64,000 bases of DNA from NCBI GenBank assembly GCA_963818695.1, contig CAWFTG010000011.1, positions 496,001 to 560,000 of the forward strand, read 5' to 3'. The stretch comes from AP-15 sp963818695 (GTDB lineage: Bacteria > Pseudomonadota > Alphaproteobacteria > ATCC43930 > CGMCC-115725). Both the position numbers and the translations under genes were made by a program. Every line of letters starts with the position of its first letter. The stretch's first letter is position 1. This document shows, piece by piece, positions 47,286 to 56,517 of this stretch. The notes under the pieces were generated by a model. That model saw only the letters and a list, made by a program, of their open reading frames with translations. It had not been told where the DNA came from and did no database searches.

Positions 47286-48038
47286 ATGCAATGCGCCGGC
47301 AAAGTGGTTGTAGTCACTGGCGCGCAGCAGGGGATCGGCCGCGCGATGGCAATCGAGTTTGCCGCTGCGGGCGCCGATGTCGCGGTCAACTGGCTCGATG
47401 ACGAGCCCGCTGCGGAAACCGTTGCCGATCAAGTGCGCAGCCATGGAAGAAGTGCACTGACCGTCAAGGCGGACGTCTCGGATATTGAGCAGTCGCAGGC
47501 GATGGTCGCCGCCGCCGAGCAGGGGCTCGGGCCGGTCGACATTCTGATCAACAATGCCGGAGTGTTCCCGCGGGTCCCGTTCCTGGAGATGACGGAGAGC
47601 GACTGGAATTACGTACTCGACGTCAATCTGAAGGGCGCGTGCTTTTGCGCGCAGGCTGTCGCCAGAGCGATGGTCGCGGCGGGACGGCCCGGTGTCGTGA
47701 TCAATCTGACCTCGGGCGCGGCATTCCGCAGCTCGCCCCGCGGCGTTCATTACGTCGCCAGCAAGGGCGGCGTGTTGTCGATGACGCGGGCGATGGCGCT
47801 GGAGCTGGCTCCCTATCGGATCAGGGTCAATGCGATCGCGCCTGGTCTGACCGACACCGCCCAGCCGCGCTACGGTAGCAGCGAGGCTGAGCTCGCCGAG
47901 GCGGCGCAAGCGATCCCGCTCGGCCGCATGGCCCGTCCGGAGGAAATCGCGCGCGCGGCGGTCTTTCTCGCCTCCGACGACGCCGGCTTTGTGACCGGCC
48001 AGACCTTGCATGTAAACGGCGGCTCCTACTTCGGTTAA
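47286..48038 (+). CDS. SDR family oxidoreductase (FabG-like)
   Basis: 250 residues: VTGAQQGIGRAMAIEFAAAG (NAD(P) loop), ADVSDIEQSQ, INNAGVFPRVPF, Ser in INLTSGAAF, YVASKGGVLSMTRAMALELAPYRIRVNAIAPG with the catalytic Tyr and Lys, VTGQTLHVNGGSY. Begins 36 bp after the glutaredoxin-DinB gene on the same strand. Acts on an unknown alcohol or ketone. Confidence 0.9.
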   Translation: MQCAGKVVVVTGAQQGIGRAMAIEFAAAGADVAVNWLDDEPAAETVADQVRSHGRSALTVKADVSDIEQSQAMVAAAEQGLGPVDILINNAGVFPRVPFLEMTESDWNYVLDVNLKGACFCAQAVARAMVAAGRPGVVINLTSGAAFRSSPRGVHYVASKGGVLSMTRAMALELAPYRIRVNAIAPGLTDTAQPRYGSSEAELAEAAQAIPLGRMARPEEIARAAVFLASDDAGFVTGQTLHVNGGSYFG

Positions 48039-48096
48039 ATCTGGTCCAGGCGCCGTCGTCCAAGAACTTCTTCCGTCGAATTGCGTTGGCGCCGTC

Positions 48097-49452
48097 ATGG
48101 TTTCCGTACCTCCCTCTGCGCTCGAAAGTTATGTAGCATTGCGTGATCCGAACTATCGGTGGACGGCGATCGCGGCGCTGCGGGGCAGCGGCTACACCAC
48201 TCACCTGATCGAACTGGTCTCGCAGTGCTGGCGTGATGGGAGCGAGGTGGACCGGCCGCGCTGGCACCATCAGTTGAGGCTCGTCGTGCCCGACGAGATC
48301 GTAAGCGATACCGCGCTGCTGGTCATTGCCGGCGGCTCGAACGACAAGCCGGCGGAAGCCCAGGCGAATCCGCTGCTGGCCATTGCGGCAATGATGACAC
48401 GATCGGTCGCTGCCGAGCTGCGCACGGTGCCAAATCAGCCGTTGACCTTCGCGGGAGAGACCGGTCCACGCGCCGAGGACGGCATCATCGCCTACAGTTG
48501 GGACAAGTACCTGCGGACCGGTGACAAGACTTGGCCGTTGCGTCTGCCGATGACGAAGAGCGTGGTGCGCGCAATGGACGCGATCACCGGCTTCTGCCGC
48601 AGCCCCGCAGGCGGCGAAGTCGAAATCGAGAGATTTATCCTCGCGGGAGCCTCGAAGCGCGGCTGGACGGCATGGACCGCCGCAGCGGTCGACCGACGCG
48701 TCGCTGCGGTCGTTCCGGTGGTCATCGACCTGCTTAACATCGAAGCCTCCTTCGAGCACCACTATCGCGCTTATGGCTTTTGGGCGCCGTCGATTGCGGC
48801 CTATCAGGCCTCCGGCATCATGCGCTGGGCGGGCACTGCCGAGCTGGCCTCGCTCCTCGAGATAGAGGACCCATTTGCCTATCGTGACCGGCTCAGCCTA
48901 CCTAAATTCGTGGTCAATTCTGCAGGAGACCAATATTTCTTACCAGACTCTTCGAGGTTTTATTTCGAAGCGCTGATCGGCGAGAAATACCTTCGTTACG
49001 TGCCCAATACCGACCACTCGCTGAAAGGCAGCGACGCACGGGAAAGCATGCTGGCGTTTTACCATGCGATCGTCGCGGGCCAACCTCGCCCGCAGTTTTC
49101 GTGGAGCTTCGCACCCAATGGAGTAATCGAGGTAAAGACTGCAACGCGGCCGCGCGGCGCAGTACTATGGCAGGCGACAAACCCCGCGGCGCGGGACTTC
49201 CGTCTCGAGACGATCGGGCCGGCCTACCGGCGTTCGACGTTGGAGGCCGGTGGCGATGGGATCTTTAGGGCGAGAGTGCCCGAGCCCGCGCGCGGTTGGG
49301 TCGCATATTTTGTCGAGCTGACCTTTGCGAGCGGCGGCCCCATTCCGTTCAAATTCACCACCGAAGTCCGCGTCGCACCCGAGACGCTTCCCTTCGGTCC
49401 GCCGCCCGAAATGATCCCCGCCGCGCGCGAGGCGGCCGAAATTGCCGAGTGA
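48097..49452 (+). CDS. PhoPQ-activated pathogenicity-related (PqaA) family protein
   Basis: 451 residues, an alpha/beta-hydrolase-like fold of the PqaA family: LESYVALRDPNYRWTAIAALRGSGYTTHLIELVSQ then CWRDGSEVDRPRWHHQL. FILAGASKRGWTAWTAAAVDRRVAAVVPVVIDLLN holds the serine-like position, and FVVNSAGDQYFLPDSS and TDHSLKG follow. Typical members are exported with a signal peptide, but none is visible from this start, so the true start may lie further upstream or the protein may be cytoplasmic. Confidence 0.82.
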   Translation: MVSVPPSALESYVALRDPNYRWTAIAALRGSGYTTHLIELVSQCWRDGSEVDRPRWHHQLRLVVPDEIVSDTALLVIAGGSNDKPAEAQANPLLAIAAMMTRSVAAELRTVPNQPLTFAGETGPRAEDGIIAYSWDKYLRTGDKTWPLRLPMTKSVVRAMDAITGFCRSPAGGEVEIERFILAGASKRGWTAWTAAAVDRRVAAVVPVVIDLLNIEASFEHHYRAYGFWAPSIAAYQASGIMRWAGTAELASLLEIEDPFAYRDRLSLPKFVVNSAGDQYFLPDSSRFYFEALIGEKYLRYVPNTDHSLKGSDARESMLAFYHAIVAGQPRPQFSWSFAPNGVIEVKTATRPRGAVLWQATNPAARDFRLETIGPAYRRSTLEAGGDGIFRARVPEPARGWVAYFVELTFASGGPIPFKFTTEVRVAPETLPFGPPPEMIPAAREAAEIAE

Positions 49453-50115
49453 GGCCAGACCGGCGGTCGAGATTTTGGCGGAGAGCAGTTACCGGATGCA
49501 CAAGCTCACACCTTTCGCGCAGGTGGAAGGAGCGCCGATCACCTATCCCCTTCAGCAAAGGGCATTACTGTACGGGTCGACGATTCTGTTCAGATCCGTT
49601 CCCAGAGGCCGGTCTCTTCGTCGAGCCGATCGAGCTCGAGGCCGCTGAAGTCGAAACGCGTGACAAAGCTCACACGATTTTCTAGGTCCCGTCCGGCTGC
49701 AGACAACTGACGAAGTGATAGTGCTCGGTAAGAACGGCATTGCCACCAGAGCGCACCGTATATCCGATATTCTCACATTGCTGGTTCTTCTGGGGAAGCC
49801 CTCGTGACCAGTTGGATAAACCCCGAATTGCCCGAAGCCGGATTGCTTCAGTCACCAGTAGTTGCCGCTATTTTGCCGTGGACCTGGTTGGTAACGGCCT
49901 CCACGGATCATTTCGAGGTCTTGCTGAGAGAGTGACGTGAGTTTCTCAGGTGGGGGGCAACTGAGCTTGAGCTAGTCCCGCTATCGTGAGACCAGCCACG
50001 AACGGGACAAGGGCTTTGATCGGCAGCGACATTTCTCTTTCCCCATTGGACATGGTAGCAGCCCAGAATTAGCGATAGCGCACCAGCAAAGATGCATCAA
50101 ACCGACCACGGTGCA

Positions 50116-50129
50116 TTGACTTAGGTCAA
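50116..50129. promoter_or_regulatory. FNR/FixK-type anaerobox
   Basis: TTGACTTAGGTCAA: exact TTGA-N6-TCAA, the consensus of FnrL/FixK-like regulators in alphaproteobacteria. No obvious gene starts within 100 bp on either strand, so its target is unclear. Confidence 0.5.
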
Positions 50130-51280
50130 CAGAGCCGCCGAGGCTAATTTGGCCCAATGTCGATCTGCGTCAGCAACTTCCGATTAGCCGCACGTCAGTC
50201 ATGTCCAAAAGTCGGGGACTGCAAGCGACAACTTATCCAGACGGGTGTCCGCACGGCGAAAGCCAATATCCGAATTGGTCTCGCTGCTGCTGGACGCCGC
50301 CGTGCATCATCAGCCGCGCGATTGCGATGTAGACGCGATCCCTGGCAGGCGTCCGACCTGCGCCGCCTCCCGCAGGGCTGCAGCTTCGCGTCGCTTGTCC
50401 TTCGGCGCATGGCGGACTGCGGCGTCATTGTGCCCCAACCCCGCTTCCCGCACTCGGCCGTATGGCCGCACGTCAGGCGATCCCGGCCGGCCCTCTTGCA
50501 ATCCAGGTCATGGAACGTCCGCCGCGTGGAGCCGAGCGCGACCACTTCGGCTCGTCAGCCGGGACATGTTTTGCTGGAGTGCTGCGCTCTACGAGCTGGC
50601 CGCTGGCGTGATGGTTAAATCCTCGGAATAAGGCAGCAGCAGATACGTTGATAACTTTCGGGAGGTTCCGCCAACGTCCGCAACTCTTCCTGCAAAAGAC
50701 GGGCTGCCGCGACCGCTGGTGCAGACGGCACTGTGCGCGAGACTTAGTTGAGGCTATTTGCTAGCGGCAATTCGTATTCTTAAACGTGCCACGTCGGATC
50801 GACACCGCCTGTGGGAGCGGCGCTGGCTATCGCCCAAACCGTATTGCGGCGACCTGAATAGACCAGCCCCGGTAGCGGTGACCAATCCCCGAACTTGACG
50901 TAGACCACTTCGGTGACCTCGACGCCCGCTGTTCCATATCAGCCCGACCGAAACGTATCAAATGCATCTCGAAAAAATTTCTGAAACGCATGCCGGTTAA
51001 CACGATTAATTCCTCTAGAAGTCGGACGAATTCATGCGGAGAAAGGCCCAGTCCAATGGACTAGAGGATTGAGGAGACCTTTTGTCCCCGGGTACACTTG
51101 ACGGTGGTTCAAAAAAATCGCTACGGGGTTTGTTATCCGCGGGACGGCTGACTGACGCCGGTAGCGTAATAAACGTGGCGGCCCAGGGGCACTAGTTACA
51201 GACGGCATTGAAAGGGCGAACGTCGTATCGTACCGACTGGCTCTCTGTCTGAGGTCCGATAGACAAAGTTTTGACGGCAG

Positions 51281-51296
51281 TGTGACGCAGGTCACA
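51281..51296. promoter_or_regulatory. CRP-type palindrome
   Basis: TGTGACGCAGGTCACA, a perfect TGTGA-N6-TCACA site (extended arms GTGTGAC and GTCACAC). It lies about 70 bp upstream of the small ORF at 51367 and 450 bp upstream of ctrA. A TTGACG hexamer sits just before it. With a class III cyclase gene in the same window, a cAMP-CRP link is conceivable. Confidence 0.5.
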
Positions 51297-51366
51297 CCTC
51301 TGGATCACGGCGCGTCCGAATGATCGTGAGGCGTGCAGACGTGAGTCGCAAATAAGGAGGGGGTTG

Positions 51367-51666
51367 ATGTCTCTGGTGCTCGAGTTTCGAACGCCGCAAC
51401 GCCACGAGGCGAGTTCAGCTGGAATCGGAACAAATCGCCGGCTTCCAACGATGGCCTCGCCAACGGGTGCAACTGACTGGGGTGGTGGAACGGCTGCGCG
51501 GCTCAATGGAAAAAGCCGCGAGGCATGCTTCTTCGACGGTCGCACAGGCCCCGACACCACCCGGCATGATGCCTGCACGACCGACCCAACGGTTACCCGA
51601 GCCAATCGCCCCCCACTCGGCTCCACGGTCGCCGGTCGCAAGTCTAACCTTCGGAATTACCAGTAA
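51367..51666 (+). CDS. small hypothetical protein upstream of ctrA
   Basis: 99 codons, ATG preceded by AAGGAGGGGG, the strongest ribosome site in the window. It starts MSLVLEFRTPQRHE; the rest is low-complexity (T, G, R, P) and may be out of frame. An overlapping frame (VQLTGVVERLRGSMEKAARHA, ending near 51682) looks more protein-like, so a frameshift near 51450 is possible. No family recognised. Confidence 0.45.
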   Translation: MSLVLEFRTPQRHEASSAGIGTNRRLPTMASPTGATDWGGGTAARLNGKSREACFFDGRTGPDTTRHDACTTDPTVTRANRPPLGSTVAGRKSNLRNYQ

Positions 51667-51673
51667 ACCACTT

Positions 51674-51703
51674 GTTAACTGATTCTGGTAATTCTGGTTA
51701 ACC
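51674..51703. promoter_or_regulatory. ctrA promoter elements: CtrA half-sites and a GANTC methylation site
   Basis: GTTAAC (51674-51679) and GGTTAACC (51696-51703) contain TTAA half-sites of the CtrA recognition motif, and GATTC (51681-51685) between them is a CcrM GANTC site. In Caulobacter, ctrA is auto-regulated and its P1 promoter is controlled through GANTC methylation. The half-site spacing here (19 bp between TTAA cores) is not the canonical 7. Confidence 0.5.
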
Positions 51704-51746
51704 AAGGCCCGCCGGCATGACAACCGGCCGAAACCCGGAGGTTCTA

Positions 51747-52496
51747 ATGCGCGTGCTTTTAGTCGAGGACGATACACAAACCGCAGCCAGCATCAAGATG
51801 CTGCTGATTAAGGAGAATTTTATCTGTGATACGACCGATCTCGGAGAGGATGGCCTGGAGATCGGCAAACTCTACGATTACGACATTATTCTTCTTGATT
51901 TGATGCTGCCGGACATTGACGGCTATGAGGTGCTTCGACGCCTGCGCGCCGCACGGGTTCGCACGCCAATCCTGATCCTCTCGGGTCTGGCCGAGCTCGA
52001 CCACAAAATCAAGGGGCTAGGGTTTGGCGCCGATGACTTCCTGACGAAGCCGTTTGACCGGCGCGAGCTGATCGCGCGCATACAGGCGATCGTGCGGCGG
52101 TCGAAGGGACACTCTGAATCGACGATCCGGACCGGAAAGCTGGTCGTCAACCTCGATACGCGTGTCGTCTCGGTTGACGACCAGCCGGTGCATCTCACAG
52201 GGAAAGAATACGGAATTCTCGAACTGCTCAGCCTGCGCAAGGGCACGACTTTGACGAAGGAGATGTTTCTCAACCACTTGTACGGCGGCATGGACGAGCC
52301 TGAGCTCAAGATCATCGACGTTTTTGTCTGCAAGCTGCGCAAAAAACTCGCCCAGGCGACCGGCGGCAGCCATTACATCGAGACGGTATGGGGCCGAGGC
52401 TACGTTCTCAGGGATCCGGTTCCGATGCCCGGCACTCCGACGGCCAATACCAGCGCCGATATTTCCCCCGCGCGGCGCGGCACGGCAGCAGCCTAG
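51747..52496 (+). CDS. ctrA: cell-cycle response regulator CtrA
   Basis: 249 residues. Receiver domain with acidic pocket E7-D8-D9, phosphoacceptor D51 (DIILLDLMLPD), and LSGLAELDHKIKGLGFGADDFLTKPF. The winged-helix output domain has HLTGKEYGILELLSLRKGTTLTKEMFLNHLYGGMDEPELKIIDVFVCKLRKKL, nearly the Caulobacter sequence. The protein ends GTAAA, and terminal alanines are the ClpXP degradation signal of CtrA. It controls division, motility and DNA replication genes. The start at 51747 follows a GGAGG six bases upstream. It faces chpT, whose product relays phosphate from CckA to CtrA. Confidence 0.93.
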   Translation: MRVLLVEDDTQTAASIKMLLIKENFICDTTDLGEDGLEIGKLYDYDIILLDLMLPDIDGYEVLRRLRAARVRTPILILSGLAELDHKIKGLGFGADDFLTKPFDRRELIARIQAIVRRSKGHSESTIRTGKLVVNLDTRVVSVDDQPVHLTGKEYGILELLSLRKGTTLTKEMFLNHLYGGMDEPELKIIDVFVCKLRKKLAQATGGSHYIETVWGRGYVLRDPVPMPGTPTANTSADISPARRGTAAA

Positions 52497-52525
52497 CAGC
52501 CCCCAGATGAGCTGGGCGGGGTCGA

Positions 52526-53257
52526 CTACCGGGGAACGACTACCCCGAGCCGGACCCGTCCGGGCTCCGCGGTCGCTATCAAAGAGCGCTCGAGCGCTTT
52601 GGCGAGAAGCCCGGTGAAATAGGGCTGCACCGTGCGAGCGGTGAGATCGGCAATCGGCGTTACGAGCATCAGCGCCGCATGAGCTTCGGCGGACAGAGCG
52701 GCGGGCTTCCCGACCGCTTCTAGGCTGAGCGGCCCGTCGGTTAAAACCAGGCGACCGCCGCGCGGCAACGCATCGGCCGCGACCGAAAGCAGATTGCAGG
52801 CCAGCTTTTGCCAGTCGGGCGACAACATCCGAATACCCTCGGCATAATCGCCGGTGATATTGGCCGCAGCCAAGAAGCCGGTGGCGATCTCGTACGGCGC
52901 CGGGCCGGCGATTGCGGAGCCCGAGCTGAACCCGTAAGCAAACCGGTAGAATTCTAACCGGGAGCGGGCGCGTCGCGCACTCTCGCTGACCAACGCCACG
53001 GTATCGTGCAGGAAGGCAGGGTTGAGCGATGACCCCATACCAGTGCTCTCCTCGACGAGGAGTTCGACACCATTATTGATTGCGGCGATGGGTCCGCTCA
53101 ACTCATGACAGACTCGCGCGGAGAGCAGTTCCAAGACGCGCAAATCGACGGTACCGGCCGAAGCGGCATGCCGATATTCGGCTGAGAAAGATGAGGGCTC
53201 GACAGCCTCGGCGACAGCCGTTTGTGCTTTGAAACGGTCTAAACCGTGCCGGGGCAT
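52526..53257 (-). CDS. chpT: ChpT-like histidine phosphotransferase
   Basis: 243 residues, ending 30 bp from the convergent ctrA stop. The dimerising helix contains the phospho-histidine: RVLELLSARVCHELSGPIAAINNGVELL (H51). The degenerate ATPase-like domain follows (AEGIRMLSPDWQKLACNLLSVAADALPRGG) without ATP-binding boxes, as in ChpT. It passes phosphate from the kinase CckA to CtrA and CpdR. The first ~37 residues are not typical, so the start may be downstream. Confidence 0.85.
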   Translation of the reverse strand: MPRHGLDRFKAQTAVAEAVEPSSFSAEYRHAASAGTVDLRVLELLSARVCHELSGPIAAINNGVELLVEESTGMGSSLNPAFLHDTVALVSESARRARSRLEFYRFAYGFSSGSAIAGPAPYEIATGFLAAANITGDYAEGIRMLSPDWQKLACNLLSVAADALPRGGRLVLTDGPLSLEAVGKPAALSAEAHAALMLVTPIADLTARTVQPYFTGLLAKALERSLIATAEPGRVRLGVVVPR

Positions 53258-53394
53258 CTGCGATCATCCGTACGGGCTGCACAGCCGTCCTGCTACCACC
53301 GCGAGCGTCAGTCTGGCGTCCAGAACTGAAGCACGTTTTACCCATCGGCTCGGCGAATGACCCGCCGACTTCCTCAACCCGATTGCAATGGGTT

Positions 53395-54012
53395 TCACCG
53401 GCCACCTTCGGCGGCGAGGAACGCCGCGGCGATCGTGAGATCTTCCGGCCGGTTGGCATTGAAGAACGGGTCTATCGGCTCGCTGGGGAAGTACACGGTC
53501 GCGAGGCGGTGGCGCGCCGTCCACACATCGACCTTGCGGACCGTTTCGTCCGCGACCGCGCGGCGCAGGTCTTCGCGCAGACCCACCGGCCAGAGGCCGA
53601 TCACCGGATGGGGCTGACCACCAGATGCTGCGCAAGCGAGGTCGGCGCCGGATTCTTCTATACCGCGCACGAGCCGTGACACGAGATCTCTCGGCAGGAA
53701 CGGTGCATCGGTTGCGACTGTGACGACGTAAGTACAATCCGGGCGGTGCTCAGCCGTCCAATCGAGCCCCGCCAGCACCCCGGCCAGCGGCCCGGCGTAA
53801 TCGGGAACGCTATCCGGTACTACGGGGAGGCCAAAGCTTGCAAACCGGGCGGGATCGCCATTGGCGTTGAGCACGAGTGTTTCGACTTGCGGCCGCATCC
53901 GCTCGATCACCCGCTCGAGCAGCGTTACTCCGCCGATAACGCGTAATGCCTTATCGCCGCCACCCATGCGGCGGGACTGCCCGCCGGCGAGCAACAGGCC
54001 GACAATTTTCAC
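53395..54012 (-). CDS. mobA: molybdenum cofactor guanylyltransferase MobA
   Basis: 205 residues: LLLAGGQSRRMGGGDKAL (GTP-binding loop), PDSVPDYAGPLAGVLAGL, TVATDAPFLPRDLV, HPVIGLWP, and the end FFNANRPEDL. Adds GMP to molybdopterin to give the guanine dinucleotide cofactor used by formate dehydrogenases and other DMSO-reductase family enzymes. It overlaps fdhD by 4 bp, so cofactor maturation and insertion are co-expressed. Confidence 0.93.
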   Translation of the reverse strand: MKIVGLLLAGGQSRRMGGGDKALRVIGGVTLLERVIERMRPQVETLVLNANGDPARFASFGLPVVPDSVPDYAGPLAGVLAGLDWTAEHRPDCTYVVTVATDAPFLPRDLVSRLVRGIEESGADLACAASGGQPHPVIGLWPVGLREDLRRAVADETVRKVDVWTARHRLATVYFPSEPIDPFFNANRPEDLTIAAAFLAAEGGR

Positions 54013-54890
54013 GCCGCGTCCTCCTCTACGCTTGCTTTGCGCGCGAGGCGGGGATGCTTTTCGTCAACCGAATGCAGATCGCCGTCGAGGACGATGCGCT
54101 CGCTCCCAGCGAGCGCGACGAACCGTTTCCCCTTGGCTCGGCCGATTAGGGTCAACCCGGCCTGCCGCGCGAGATCGACACCCCACGCGGTGAAGCCCGA
54201 CCGCGAGATCAGGATCGGGATGCCCATCTGCACGGTCTTGATCACCATCTCGGAGGTCAGCCGGCCGGTGGTGTAGAAGATCTTGCCCGCCGGGGAGATC
54301 TGATGCCGGTGCATGTAGCCGGCGATCTTGTCGATCGCGTTGTGCCGGCCGACATCCTCCATATAGATCAGCGGCCGGTCCTCCTCGCACAGCACGCAGC
54401 CATGGATCGCTCCGGCGGCCAGGTAGAGACTCGGCGAGGTGTTGATTTTGCGGGTCAGCGCGTAGAGCCACGAGGTACGCAGCACCGCGTTCGGGTCGAG
54501 CCGGACCTCCTCGAATTTCTCCATCAAATCGCCGAACACGGTGCCCTGGGCGCAGCCCGAGGTCAGCGTCTTCTTTTTCAGCTTGTCCTCGAAATCGGTC
54601 TCGCGGTCGGTGCGAACCACGACCGTCTCGAGCTCTTCGTCGTAGTCGATGCCGGTGATCCGGTCATCGGGCCGCAGCATATTCTGGTTGAGCAGATATC
54701 CGATGGCGAGATAATCGGGGTGATCGCCGATCGTCATCATCGTGACGATCTCACGGCCGTTGAGGAACAAGGTGAGCGGCCGCTCCATGACGACGGCGGT
54801 CTCGACTTGCCGGCCTTCCTGATCGGTGCCGGTGATGATCCGGGTCAGCCGCGGATTGTCGGGTTGCGGGCGGACGGCGAATTCCTGCAT
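54009..54890 (-). CDS. fdhD: formate dehydrogenase accessory sulfurtransferase FdhD
   Basis: About 293 residues from ATG 54890 (MQEFAVRP); an ATG at 54950 is also possible. Motifs are ERPLTLFLNGREIVTMM, DHPDYLAIGYLL, LTSGCAQGTVFG (the loop with the sulfur-carrying cysteine in this subfamily), HGCVLCEEDRPLIYMEDVGRHNAIDKIAG, and GRLTSEMVIKTVQMGIPILISRS. FdhD passes sulfur from IscS to the Mo-bisMGD cofactor of formate dehydrogenase. The formate dehydrogenase genes are not in the window. Confidence 0.92.
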   Translation of the reverse strand: MQEFAVRPQPDNPRLTRIITGTDQEGRQVETAVVMERPLTLFLNGREIVTMMTIGDHPDYLAIGYLLNQNMLRPDDRITGIDYDEELETVVVRTDRETDFEDKLKKKTLTSGCAQGTVFGDLMEKFEEVRLDPNAVLRTSWLYALTRKINTSPSLYLAAGAIHGCVLCEEDRPLIYMEDVGRHNAIDKIAGYMHRHQISPAGKIFYTTGRLTSEMVIKTVQMGIPILISRSGFTAWGVDLARQAGLTLIGRAKGKRFVALAGSERIVLDGDLHSVDEKHPRLARKASVEEDAA

Positions 54891-54952
54891 GCCTCGATGA
54901 TGGGTCGGGACGGCTTTCGCTGCAAGGCGGCCAATGCCATATTGAGGCAATC

Positions 54953-55435
54953 ATGACGGATCTGAACACCCTTTACGAAAAAGACACCGTAGGTTGGTCC
55001 GAGCAGCAGGCGGCCGCACTGCGCGCCGCCGCCGGCGGCGCCACAAACCAGCCCCTTGACTGGGAGAATCTGGCCGAGGAGATCGAGGATTTGGCTAAGT
55101 CGCTCCGATTGAGACTCCGGAGCCAGATTTCACGGATAATCCATCACCAGGTTAAGCTCCAATTCTCGCCGGCCATCGACCCCCGCAACCGCTGGCGCCG
55201 CACAATTCGGCAAGCCAGGCTCGATATTGACCGTATCCTGGAGGATAGCCCCAGTCTGAGGCCTGAAGTACCGCGTCTCATCGAGAAAGAGACACCGCGC
55301 GCTGTCCTGCTCGCGATACTTGACCTGGAGGAGCACGGCGAGTTCGACCAGATGGAGTTGCCCACCATCAGGAACACCTCCTACACCGAGGAGCAGGTGC
55401 TCGGCGACTGGTTCCCCGAGGACCCGCTGCCGTAG
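54953..55435 (+). CDS. DUF29 family protein
   Basis: 160 residues: DLNTLYEKDTVGWSEQQAAALR and LDWENLAEEIEDLAKSLRLRLRSQISRIIHHQVKL are the DUF29 signature, with the helical C-terminal half DWFPEDPLP. Common in multiple copies in cyanobacteria and alphaproteobacteria; function unknown, sometimes suggested to be toxin- or nuclease-associated. Divergent from fdhD (63 bp between starts). Confidence 0.88.
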   Translation: MTDLNTLYEKDTVGWSEQQAAALRAAAGGATNQPLDWENLAEEIEDLAKSLRLRLRSQISRIIHHQVKLQFSPAIDPRNRWRRTIRQARLDIDRILEDSPSLRPEVPRLIEKETPRAVLLAILDLEEHGEFDQMELPTIRNTSYTEEQVLGDWFPEDPLP

Positions 55436-55524
55436 CGCCGGATAACTATGACGAGATCGGGGGCGACATTCGGCAGCGGCGCCCCTATCTTAACGAGATG
55501 GGCCGCACGCGAAGCGAGTAGGGC

Positions 55525-56517
55525 ATGATCGACCCGTTTGGACGAGGTATCACCTATCTGCGCGTATCGGTTACCGACCGCTGCGACTTCCGGTGCGTCT
55601 ACTGCATGGCGGAAGAGATGACGTTTTTGCCGAAATCTGAGCTCTTGACCCTCGAGGAGCTCGATCGCGTGTGCAGCGCTTTCATTCGGCTCGGCGTGAA
55701 GAAGCTCCGTCTGACCGGCGGGGAGCCGCTCGTCCGCCGCAACATCATGAGCCTGTTCCGCTCGCTCGGCCGGCATGTCCGCACCGGCGCGCTCGATGAG
55801 CTGACTTTGACGACCAATGGCAGCCAGCTCGCGCGTTACGCCGGCGAGCTGCGCGCGTGCGGCGTGCGCCGGGTCAACGTCTCGGTCGACACGCTCGACG
55901 CGGCCAAGTTCACCGAGATCACGCGCCGCGGCCGGCTCGAGGTGGTTCTCGAAGGGCTCGCGGCGGCGAAAGCTGCCGGGTTGGCAGTCAAGATCAATGC
56001 GGTGGCGTTGCGCGGGGTCAATGAGGACGAGCTCGACGAGCTCGTCGCCTGGACCGGCGCGCAGGGTTTCGATCTCGTATTCATCGAGGTCATGCCGATG
56101 GGCGATATCGGCGGAGAAAATCGGCTCGACCAATACCTGCCGCTATCCATGGTACGCGCCCGGTTGCAGCGGCGATGGACGCTCGACGAGACCGATTATC
56201 GTACCGGCGGTCCCGCGCGCTACGTCAAGGTGCGGGAAACCGGCCGGCGGCTCGGCTTCATCACCCCATTGACCCACAATTTCTGTGAGAGCTGCAACCG
56301 CGTGCGTTTGACCTGTACCGGCACCCTCTTCATGTGTCTTGGCCAGGAGGATGCAGCGGATCTGCGCACGCCGTTGCGCCAATCCGAAGGTGACGAGGTG
56401 CTTGAAGCGGCGATCCGCGAGGCGATCGACCGAAAGCCGAAGGGCCACGATTTCATCATCGACCGCCGCCATAACCGGCCGGCCATCGCGCGACATATGA
56501 GCGTGACCGGCGGGTGA
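55525..56517 (+). CDS. moaA: GTP 3',8-cyclase MoaA
   Basis: 330 residues. Radical-SAM cluster C20-x3-C24-x2-C27 (DRCDFRCVYC), the SAM-binding GGEP in LRLTGGEPLVRR, and the second cluster C254-x2-C257-x13-C271 (CESCNRVRLTCTG) for GTP. First enzyme of molybdopterin synthesis. The end reads HMSVTGG (the usual GG tail is important for activity). It overlaps the NAD kinase GTG start by 4 bp. Confidence 0.95.
   Translation: MIDPFGRGITYLRVSVTDRCDFRCVYCMAEEMTFLPKSELLTLEELDRVCSAFIRLGVKKLRLTGGEPLVRRNIMSLFRSLGRHVRTGALDELTLTTNGSQLARYAGELRACGVRRVNVSVDTLDAAKFTEITRRGRLEVVLEGLAAAKAAGLAVKINAVALRGVNEDELDELVAWTGAQGFDLVFIEVMPMGDIGGENRLDQYLPLSMVRARLQRRWTLDETDYRTGGPARYVKVRETGRRLGFITPLTHNFCESCNRVRLTCTGTLFMCLGQEDAADLRTPLRQSEGDEVLEAAIREAIDRKPKGHDFIIDRRHNRPAIARHMSVTGG

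Larger units (their letters stand above)
49453..51366. other. 1.9-kb region without a convincing gene
   Basis: Lower GC than the flanks. Fragments that might be gene remnants: 49497-49685 on the plus strand (MHKLTPFAQVEGAPITYPLQ, then in another frame DPFPEAGLFVEPIELEAAEVETR), and 50780-50925 on the minus strand (VEVTEVVYVKFGDWSPLPGL then VYSGRRNTVW). No family recognised. It holds two regulatory-type palindromes (50116-50129 and 51281-51296), more than expected for inert DNA. Confidence 0.5.

Noticed and set aside
50157..50618. 153-codon frame in the gene-poor region
   Set aside because: No start site support, composition typical of a random GC-rich frame and overlapping equally long frames on both strands.
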